A stretch of DNA of 6,234 bases from an uncultured Paracoccus sp. (GTDB lineage: Bacteria; Pseudomonadota; Alphaproteobacteria; Rhodobacterales; Rhodobacteraceae): NCBI RefSeq assembly GCF_946221145.1, contig NZ_CAMIOH010000189.1, forward strand, positions 1 to 6,234, read 5' to 3'. Positions 1-4,216 of the stretch are shown in pieces. The notes under the pieces are model-generated. The model worked only from the letters and a program-made list of their open reading frames with translations, was not told the origin of the DNA and made no database searches. The translations under genes were made by a program, and so were the position numbers. Numbering within the stretch: position 1 is the first letter of the stretch; each line of letters opens with the position of its first letter.

Positions 1-445
1 GATCCTGCTGCGTGGCCCAGCCAAAGGCGATGATGTATTCTTCGCTGACCATCGGATCGCCCAGCTCGTCGTTCTTGAAGCTGTATTCGACGATCGGGCG
101 CGGCAGCAGCGTGCCTTCCTCAAGGCCCAGGCGCTTGGACAGCGAGCCTGCGGCAAAGTTGCGCACGATCACCTCCAGCGGGACGATTTCGACCTGACGG
201 ATCAATTGTTCGCGCATGTTGATGCGGCGGATGAAGTGGTTGGGGACGCCGATATTCGTCAGCCCGTTCATGAAGAATTCGGACAGCCGGTTGTTCAGCA
301 CGCCCTTGCCCTCGATCACGGCTTTCTTCTGGGCGTTGAAGGCGGTGGCGTCGTCCTTGAAATACTGGACCAGCGTGCCGGGTTCAGTGCCTTCATACAG
401 GATCTTCGCCTTGCCTTCATACACTTTCTTCCGGCGCGGTGCCAT
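1..445 (-). CDS. purC: SAICAR synthetase PurC, N-terminal part (cut by window edge)
   Basis: Phosphoribosylaminoimidazole-succinocarboxamide synthase joins CAIR and aspartate using ATP to give SAICAR in cytosolic de novo purine synthesis. Reading the minus strand from ATG 445 gives 148 codons open to the window edge, so roughly the last 40% of a family of about 240-255 residues is missing. Visible landmarks are the N-terminal VYEGKAK segment (residues 8-14), part of the nucleotide-binding lobe; DDATAFN (31-37); and the family signature PLEVIVRNFAAGS (89-101), followed by SKRLGLEEGT. The start is supported by AAGGA (complement of 454-458) 8 bases upstream, and by the family's usual short basic N-terminus before the YEGKAK strand. 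The gene is divergent from the ATPase inhibitor gene. I see no convincing -35/-10 pair for it. Identification is secure. Confidence 0.96.
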   Translation of the reverse strand, partial: MAPRRKKVYEGKAKILYEGTEPGTLVQYFKDDATAFNAQKKAVIEGKGVLNNRLSEFFMNGLTNIGVPNHFIRRINMREQLIRQVEIVPLEVIVRNFAAGSLSKRLGLEEGTLLPRPIVEYSFKNDELGDPMVSEEYIIAFGWATQQD

Positions 446-574
446 GGCGGGCGTCCTTTCGCATGTCTTGTCCCATGGGCCTTACCTTACAAGCAACCCT
501 GGGGGCAATACGAGAGGCTTGCGCCCGGCGGCAGGCGGGCTAAGATCCGGGACCAAGACAACCAGGAGGCCATG
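446..574. other. Divergent spacer between purC and the ATPase inhibitor gene
   Basis: These 129 bases must hold the start signals for both divergent genes. It contains the ribosome binding sites, a CCCATGGG palindrome (473-480), and a small GCCCG/CGGGC stem (523-527 with 536-540). No pair of boxes with acceptable spacing stands out on either strand. I see no PurR-like operator that I could defend. Confidence 0.4.
564..569 (+). promoter_or_regulatory. Ribosome binding site deciding the start of the zeta gene
   Basis: A full AGGAGG lies ahead of two consecutive ATG codons at 572 and 575. Spacing is 2 bases to the first and 5 to the second. The second is therefore preferred, and it gives the MTTFDDRE N-terminus that I associate with this family. 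Confidence 0.7.
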
Positions 575-892
575 ATGACCACCTTCGACGACCGCGAGCG
601 CGGTTATGAATCCAAATTCGCCCATGACGCCAACCTGCGTTTCAAGGCCGAAGCGCGCCGCAACCGCCTGCTGGGCGAATGGGCGGCGGGCCTGCTGGGC
701 AAGGACGGTGACGACGCCCGCGCCTATGCGCTCAGCGTCGTGACGTCGGATTTCGACGAACCGGGCGATGAGGATGTCTACCGCAAGCTGGCCGCCGATC
801 TGGACGGCAAGGCAGGCGAATCAGAGATCCGCACCAAGATGGCCGAACTGATCGAGGTCGCCCGCCGGCAGATTCTGGACGAAGTTCAGTAA
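575..892 (+). CDS. F1FO-ATPase inhibitor zeta subunit (DUF1476 family)
   Basis: This 105-residue soluble protein matches the DUF1476 family, whose Paracoccus denitrificans member is the zeta subunit. There it is a natural inhibitor that binds the F1 part of ATP synthase and blocks wasteful ATP hydrolysis through its N-terminal segment. Seen here: an N-terminus MTTFDDRERGYESKFAHD, the conserved basic FKAEARRNRLLGEWAAGLLG helix (about 24-43), an acidic SDFDEPGDEDV stretch (about 59-69), and a C-terminal helical KMAELIEVARRQI segment. No signal peptide or membrane segment is visible, and the length is close to the roughly 104 residues known for the family. The start at 575 rests on the AGGAGG spacing; ATG 572 would add one Met. 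The gene stands alone, divergent from purC and away from any atp genes in the window, and has its own terminator. Function is inferred from family resemblance. Confidence 0.92.
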   Translation: MTTFDDRERGYESKFAHDANLRFKAEARRNRLLGEWAAGLLGKDGDDARAYALSVVTSDFDEPGDEDVYRKLAADLDGKAGESEIRTKMAELIEVARRQILDEVQ

Positions 893-915
893 CGGCCTGG
901 CATCGGCGCGGGATC

Positions 916-938
916 GGGGGCCGCACGGCCCCCTTTTT
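916..938 (+). terminator. Intrinsic terminator of the zeta gene
   Basis: A perfect 7-base-pair stem GGGGGCC (916-922) and GGCCCCC (927-933) with a GCAC loop is followed at once by five T (934-938). It lies 23 bases after the TAA of the zeta gene. On the minus strand the same stem has no trailing T-run, so it should act mainly for plus-strand transcription. The last T is also part of the stop codon of the convergent MATE gene. Confidence 0.9.
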
Positions 939-2236
939 CATGCCGCCGCAGCTTCGGCACGGGGATAGCGCAGCGCCATGGTGACGCCGCGCGACAGGTT
1001 CAGGGCGGTCAGCGCAGCCCACAGCCCGTGGTTACCCCAGACCGGCGGCAACAGCAGCACGGCCACCACGAAGACCAGGGCCGACCAGATCATCGCCATG
1101 CGCATGTCGCGTGTCAGCGTGGCGCCGATGAAGATGCCGTCCAGCATCCAGGCGCCCACCCCGATCAGCGGCGCCGCACCCAGCCAGGGCAGATAGGCGC
1201 GCGCCTCGGCCCGGACTTCGGTCGAGGTGGTCAGCAGGTCGATCATGGCGCCGCCCCCGAACCAAAAGGCCAGGGCCAGAGCCACCGCCCCGCCGACGCC
1301 CCAGGCCGAGGTCAGGACGGATGCCCGCCGCACCCGGTCCGGCCTGCGCGCGCCCACCGCCTGACCGACCAGGCTTTCGGCGGCAAAGGCGAATCCGTCC
1401 AGGGCATAGGCCGTGACCGACAGGAATTGCAGCAGCACCTGATTGGCGGCCAGCGTCACGTCGCCCTGCCCCGCCCCCAGGAAGACGAAGCTGGTAAAAC
1501 TGGCCTGCAACAGGACCGAGCGGATCATGATATCGCTGTTGACCCGCGCCAGCCGCGCCAGCTTGTCCCGCGCAAACAGCCCCGCCGCCGTCAGACCCTG
1601 CCGAATGGCCCGGCGCGTCATCCACAGCCCCAGCAGAAGCCCGCACCATTCCGACAGCAGCGTCGCCACCGCAACCCCCGGCACGCCCCATTGCAGGCCC
1701 AGCACGAACCAGATCGACAGCACGACGTTCAGCCCGTTCTGAACCAGGCTCAGCATCAGGACCGACCGGGTGCGTTCGACCGCGATCAGCCAGCCGGTAA
1801 CGGCATAAAGCCCGATGGCAGCGGGCGCCCCCCAGATGCGGATCGCCAGATAATCGCGCGCCAGCCCCTCGACCGCCGCGGATGACGGGGCGATCCAGAA
1901 GGCCGCGCCAAGGATCGGCCCTTGCAGCAGGATGAAGCCCAGGCCCGCCACAGCCGCGATGGCAAGCGCCCGCAGCAGATGCGCGCCGCTTTCCGCCGCC
2001 TGCCCCGCGCCATGGCTTTGCGCCACAAGCCCCGAGGTGCCCATCCGCAGGAACCCGAAGATCCAGTAGATGCTGGTCAGGATCACCGCGCCGATGGCCA
2101 CGCCGCCGATCGCCTCGGGGCGGCCAAGCTGGCCGATCACACCGGTATCGACCAGTCCCAGCAGCGGCACCGTGGCATTCGACAGCACGATGGGCAGCGC
2201 GATCGCCAGCACCCGCCGGTTGGTCAGCCGGTCCAT
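938..2236 (-). CDS. MATE family efflux transporter, DinF-like
   Basis: A 432-residue polytopic inner-membrane protein of the multidrug and toxic compound extrusion family, which exports cationic or other organic compounds by Na+ or H+ antiport. The hydrophobic profile fits about twelve helices. The first (about residues 9-34) carries the LVDTGVIGQLG motif with an acidic residue at position 30. The motif ALDGFAFAAESLVGQAVGAR (278-297) opens the C-terminal lobe region and is typical of the DinF branch. Length is normal (about 430-460). Start ATG 2236 lies 10 bases after the stop of the upstream thioesterase and has only a weak Shine-Dalgarno, so translation is probably coupled. The C-terminus is a short run of alanines. 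Substrate cannot be told from sequence; co-transcription with thioesterases might suggest export of acids or lipid-like compounds, but that is speculation. I give no gene symbol because DinF subfamily members differ in role. Confidence 0.93.
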   Translation of the reverse strand: MDRLTNRRVLAIALPIVLSNATVPLLGLVDTGVIGQLGRPEAIGGVAIGAVILTSIYWIFGFLRMGTSGLVAQSHGAGQAAESGAHLLRALAIAAVAGLGFILLQGPILGAAFWIAPSSAAVEGLARDYLAIRIWGAPAAIGLYAVTGWLIAVERTRSVLMLSLVQNGLNVVLSIWFVLGLQWGVPGVAVATLLSEWCGLLLGLWMTRRAIRQGLTAAGLFARDKLARLARVNSDIMIRSVLLQASFTSFVFLGAGQGDVTLAANQVLLQFLSVTAYALDGFAFAAESLVGQAVGARRPDRVRRASVLTSAWGVGGAVALALAFWFGGGAMIDLLTTSTEVRAEARAYLPWLGAAPLIGVGAWMLDGIFIGATLTRDMRMAMIWSALVFVVAVLLLPPVWGNHGLWAALTALNLSRGVTMALRYPRAEAAAA

Positions 2237-2246
2237 CGCGCCGCGC

Positions 2247-2750
2247 CTAGCCCTGCGGCATCAGGAAATGCCCGGTCGCCTGTGCCAGAAGCCGGGCGCG
2301 GTTGTCCTGCCAGGCCTCGACCTGCACCGAGGCATAGCGCCGCCCCGACCGCACCACCCGCGCGCGGGCATAGGCATCGCGCGGCAATCCGCTGCGCAGG
2401 TAGTCCACGGTAAAGTCGATGGTCTTGGGCAGGCGCGGCGCAACGCCCGGCATCGCCGCGTCGGGGACCGAACGGCCGGATTCCATGTCCTCCCACATCG
2501 CGGCCCAGGCCAGTTCGATGATCGCGGTCGTTTCCAGAAAAGCCGCCGTCACCCCGCCATGCAGCGCGGGCAGCAGCGGGTTGCCGATCAGCTTTTCGTC
2601 ATAGGGCATGATCGCGGTCAATTCGTCCCCGCGCCGGTCGAAGCGGATGCCCAGCCAGGTCAGATAGGGCACACCCGACACCAGGGCCGACAGTGCCGAA
2701 TCGCGGCGCGACTTGATCTGGTCCAGCGGCTCGCGGCGGTCCATGGCCAT
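2247..2750 (-). CDS. PaaI-family hotdog thioesterase (second in operon)
   Basis: A 167-residue protein of the hotdog-fold PaaI thioesterase family, predicted to hydrolyse acyl-CoA to free acid and CoA in the cytosol. The signature HGGVTAAFLE (residues 64-73) starts the central helix; E73 sits where the acidic catalytic residue is found in PaaI/YdiI-type enzymes. A second strand motif IDFTVDYLRSG (about 111-121) follows, after an insertion (about 82-109) that the upstream paralogue lacks. The start is taken as ATG 2750, which overlaps the upstream stop codon in TGATG. A GTG at 2753 and an ATG at 2744 are in frame and cannot be excluded. The gene ends 10 bases before the MATE gene. Natural substrate unknown. 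Confidence 0.9.
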   Translation of the reverse strand: MAMDRREPLDQIKSRRDSALSALVSGVPYLTWLGIRFDRRGDELTAIMPYDEKLIGNPLLPALHGGVTAAFLETTAIIELAWAAMWEDMESGRSVPDAAMPGVAPRLPKTIDFTVDYLRSGLPRDAYARARVVRSGRRYASVQVEAWQDNRARLLAQATGHFLMPQG

Positions 2751-3172
2751 CACCGTTCCACCGTGAAGGCGCCGGTTGCGGCGGCGACGGGGTTCGCTTC
2801 ATCCTCGTCCAACGCCACTGCGCGGACAAAGGCGACGCTGCGCGTGATATGATAGCATTCGGCCCGCGCCGTGATCCGCTGGCCCTTGGTGGCCGAGCGC
2901 ATATAGTCGATTCGCAGGTCGATGGTCGCGGTCGATGACGGCCCGGACGGGTGCGACATCACCGCCGCCCCGCAGCACGTATCCATCAGCGCCGACACGA
3001 CGCCGCCATGCACGACACCGCTGCGCGGATCGCCGACCAGATGTTCGGCCCAGGGCATGCTGATCGTTGCCGCCCCGGCGCCAAGCGCATCGACCCGCAT
3101 CGCCAGGGCGCGGGCATGGGGAATCGCCTCGATGAACTGCTGGGCGATCTGGGTCTGGTCGCTGTCCGTCAT
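2750..3172 (-). CDS. PaaI-family hotdog thioesterase (first in operon)
   Basis: A 140-residue hotdog-fold protein of the PaaI/YdiI thioesterase type, predicted to hydrolyse acyl- or aryl-CoA thioesters. HGGVVSALMD (residues 55-64) is the family signature, with D64 at the expected acidic catalytic position, followed by CC and by TIDLRIDYMRSA (about 83-94). No signal peptide. The start at 3172 is preferred over an in-frame ATG at 3190 because AGGAG (3180-3184) lies 7 bases upstream, and because the predicted transcription start near 3207 leaves a normal leader of about 35 bases. It is the first gene of the thioesterase-thioesterase-MATE unit and diverges from a MerR regulator gene. A candidate operator shared with the acyl-CoA dehydrogenase unit lies in its leader. 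Similarity to the next gene is limited to fold motifs, so the two probably have different substrates. Confidence 0.9.
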   Translation of the reverse strand: MTDSDQTQIAQQFIEAIPHARALAMRVDALGAGAATISMPWAEHLVGDPRSGVVHGGVVSALMDTCCGAAVMSHPSGPSSTATIDLRIDYMRSATKGQRITARAECYHITRSVAFVRAVALDEDEANPVAAATGAFTVER

Positions 3173-3179
3173 GCCATCG

Positions 3180-3184
3180 CTCCT
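3180..3184 (-). promoter_or_regulatory. Ribosome binding site deciding the thioesterase start
   Basis: AGGAG on the minus strand ends 7 bases before ATG 3172. The alternative ATG 3190 has only GGAA close by. This favours the shorter 140-residue product. Confidence 0.65.
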
Positions 3185-3194
3185 GTCCATCGGA

Positions 3195-3210
3195 TTCCGT
3201 TCGCGTCACC
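3195..3210. promoter_or_regulatory. Candidate operator copy 1 (shared 11-base core)
   Basis: TTCCGTTCGCGTCACC matches the site at 3740-3755 in 14 of 16 positions, with an exact 11-base core CGTTCGCGTCA (3198-3208). It contains a weak dyad (ACG-type half against CGT). It covers the predicted transcription start of the thioesterase operon, where a bound regulator would be expected to repress. Binding by the neighbouring MerR proteins is inferred. Confidence 0.5.
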
Positions 3211-3214
3211 GCCA

Positions 3215-3243
3215 CGCTATCCGCGACCGGGCCACGCACTCAA
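3215..3243 (-). promoter_or_regulatory. Predicted promoter of the thioesterase-MATE operon
   Basis: On the minus strand TTGAGT (complement of 3238-3243) is separated by exactly 17 bases from ATAGCG (complement of 3215-3220). The start of transcription would fall near 3207-3208. The boxes mirror those of the divergent MerR promoter. Confidence 0.5.
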
Positions 3244-3250
3244 CCCCCGT

Positions 3251-3264
3251 CCCTTGCGCAAGGG
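3251..3264. promoter_or_regulatory. Perfect 14-base palindrome at the divergent promoters
   Basis: CCCTTGCGCAAGGG is a perfect inverted repeat. It overlaps the predicted -35 of the first MerR gene and lies just upstream of the -35 of the thioesterase operon. It could be an operator able to affect both promoters. The binding protein is unknown; classical MerR dyads instead lie between -35 and -10. Confidence 0.45.
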
Positions 3265-3282
3265 CGCGCCGAACGGATAGCC
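3254..3282 (+). promoter_or_regulatory. Predicted promoter of the first MerR gene
   Basis: TTGCGC (3254-3259) and ATAGCC (3277-3282) are separated by 17 bases. This is a normal sigma-70 spacing, not the 19-20 bases of classical MerR-activated promoters. Expected start near 3289, about 22 bases ahead of the coding start. Confidence 0.45.
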
Positions 3283-3310
3283 TTGATCCTGACGATGACG
3301 GGAGGGGTCG

Positions 3311-3691
3311 ATGCCGGGTGAGCAGACAATCAGCTTCAAGGATATGTGCGCGCGCTTTGACGTGACACCCCGGACGCTGCGCTATTACGAGTATATTGAA
3401 CTGCTGAACCCCCGGAAGGAAGGCCGGTCACGCTTTTACGGATCGCGCGAAATCGCCCGGATGACGCTGATCCTGCGCGGCCGGCGCTTTGGCTTTTCGC
3501 TGGAAGACATCCGGCAATGGCTGCTGATCTATGAACAGAAGGGGTCGCGCGAACAGTATCAGGTCTGGCTGGATCTGGCGGATCGGCAGCTGACGACGCT
3601 GGAGGAACAGATCGCCGACCTGACCACCGCACGCGCCGATCTGCAGGCCCTGCGCGAAACTGCCGCGCGCGAATTGTCCGATATGGCTTGA
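3311..3691 (+). CDS. MerR-family transcriptional regulator (first of tandem pair)
   Basis: A 126-residue MerR-type DNA-binding regulator. The N-terminal winged helix-turn-helix spans about 8-70: FKDMCARFDVTPRTLRYYE (9-27) is the recognition part, GRSRFYG (38-44) the wing, and ILRGRRFGFSLEDIRQ (54-69) the second helical pair. Residues about 80-120 are a heptad-like dimerisation coiled coil. The only cysteine is C13 in the helix-turn-helix, so there is no metal- or redox-sensing cysteine set. This points to the organic-ligand or acyl-CoA type seen in LiuR-like regulators of Proteobacteria. The start is supported by GGAGG (3301-3305) 5 bases upstream. It diverges from the thioesterase operon and lies 122 bases before a paralogue with about 61% identity (42 of 69 aligned residues, counted by eye). 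No terminator follows, so some read-through into the second MerR gene is possible. Confidence 0.92.
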   Translation: MPGEQTISFKDMCARFDVTPRTLRYYEYIELLNPRKEGRSRFYGSREIARMTLILRGRRFGFSLEDIRQWLLIYEQKGSREQYQVWLDLADRQLTTLEEQIADLTTARADLQALRETAARELSDMA

Positions 3692-3739
3692 CCATACGTC
3701 AGGTATCGCCTTGACTTCTTCTGTGACGCGGCGTTTCGC

Positions 3740-3755
3740 TTACGTTCGCGTCAAC
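3740..3755. promoter_or_regulatory. Candidate operator copy 2 (shared 11-base core)
   Basis: TTACGTTCGCGTCAAC repeats the core found at 3198-3208 exactly (here 3743-3753) and flanks it with TTA and AAC. The TTACG...CGTCAA arrangement is an imperfect dyad that resembles, from memory, LiuR-type MerR sites near acyl-CoA genes. It overlaps the predicted -35 of the second MerR/acyl-CoA dehydrogenase unit, a position fitting repression. Confidence 0.55.
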
Positions 3756-3768
3756 TTGCCCCTATATC
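3740..3768 (+). promoter_or_regulatory. Predicted promoter of the second MerR/acyl-CoA dehydrogenase unit
   Basis: TATATC (3763-3768) is the best -10-like sequence in this spacer. TTACGT (3740-3745) lies 17 bases upstream as a weak -35. A stronger-looking TTGACT at 3711-3716 is too far away to pair with this -10. Spacing and operator overlap are seen; activity is inferred. Confidence 0.4.
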
Positions 3769-3796
3769 TGCGGTCAAGGACGGCAGACGGTGAATG

Positions 3797-3802
3797 AGGA
3801 GG
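3797..3802 (+). promoter_or_regulatory. Ribosome binding site deciding the second MerR start
   Basis: AGGAGG lies 11 bases before ATG 3814. An upstream in-frame GTG at 3790 would place this strong site inside the coding region and has no comparable site ahead of it. The ATG is therefore preferred. Confidence 0.65.
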
Positions 3803-3813
3803 AACCGCGATCC

Positions 3814-4212
3814 ATGTCCGACGAACTGATAACGATTCGCCAGATGTGCGATGCGTTCGATGTCACCCCCCGCACGTTGCGTTTCTACGAGGCGCGCGAG
3901 TTGATCTTTCCCGAACGTCGTGGGCAGCACCGCCTGTATGACCGCCGGGACCGGGCCAGGCTGACATTGATCCTGCGCGGCAAGCGGTTCGGGTTCAGTC
4001 TGGAGGAAATCCGCCAGTTGCTTGAGCTCTATGAGCCGGGCGGAACGAACAAGGCGCAGATTGCCGCGACCATTTCGGTCGGGCGCCAGCGTCTTGACGA
4101 CATGGAACGCCAGTATGCTGAACTGAGCGAGGCGATCGCCGAGCTCAAGTCGCAGCTTTCCGATGCAGAAACCCGACTTGCCGCCGCGTCCAACGACACG
4201 ACCACGGGGTAA
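3814..4212 (+). CDS. MerR-family transcriptional regulator (second of tandem pair)
   Basis: A 132-residue MerR-type regulator, paralogous to the gene just upstream. The winged helix-turn-helix covers about residues 6-68: RQMCDAFDVTPRTLRFYE (9-26) and ILRGKRFGFSLEEIRQ (53-68) are nearly the same as in its neighbour. The coiled coil is about 88-125, and the C-terminal tail is polar (NDTTTG). A single cysteine (C12) argues against metal sensing. The C-terminal halves of the two regulators differ, so they may dimerise separately or sense different ligands. The stop codon is 4 bases before the acyl-CoA dehydrogenase start, so the two are surely co-transcribed. This makes it the best candidate for local regulator of that enzyme, probably also autoregulated through the site at 3740-3755. 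The in-frame GTG at 3790 would add eight residues but is less likely. Confidence 0.92.
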   Translation: MSDELITIRQMCDAFDVTPRTLRFYEARELIFPERRGQHRLYDRRDRARLTLILRGKRFGFSLEEIRQLLELYEPGGTNKAQIAATISVGRQRLDDMERQYAELSEAIAELKSQLSDAETRLAAASNDTTTG

Positions 4213-4216
4213 CGCC

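Noticed and set aside
206..574. Upstream extension of the zeta reading frame to an ATG at 206
   Set aside because: This part runs antisense through purC. The strong AGGAGG and the family N-terminus place the start at 575.
1032..1691. 219-codon minus-strand frame inside the MATE gene
   Set aside because: Gly/Arg-rich frame-shifted shadow of the transporter with no membrane segments or known motifs.
1028..1885. 285-codon open frame antisense to the MATE gene
   Set aside because: Composition (Arg, Gln, Pro, His) is that of an antisense shadow, and the minus-strand frame is a well-formed membrane transporter.
3251..3282. Classical MerR operator between -35 and -10 with 19-20 base spacing
   Set aside because: The predicted spacing is 17 bases, and the palindrome overlaps the -35 instead of filling the spacer, so the DNA-twisting activation mechanism of MerR is not supported here.
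3790..3813. GTG start for the second MerR gene
   Set aside because: It has no good ribosome binding site, and it would bury AGGAGG inside the coding region; ATG 3814 fits better.
4163..4216. Earlier ATG for the acyl-CoA dehydrogenase
   Set aside because: It would overlap the end of the second MerR gene by 50 bases with an arginine/proline-rich lead; ATG 4217 directly follows that gene and gives the expected N-terminus.
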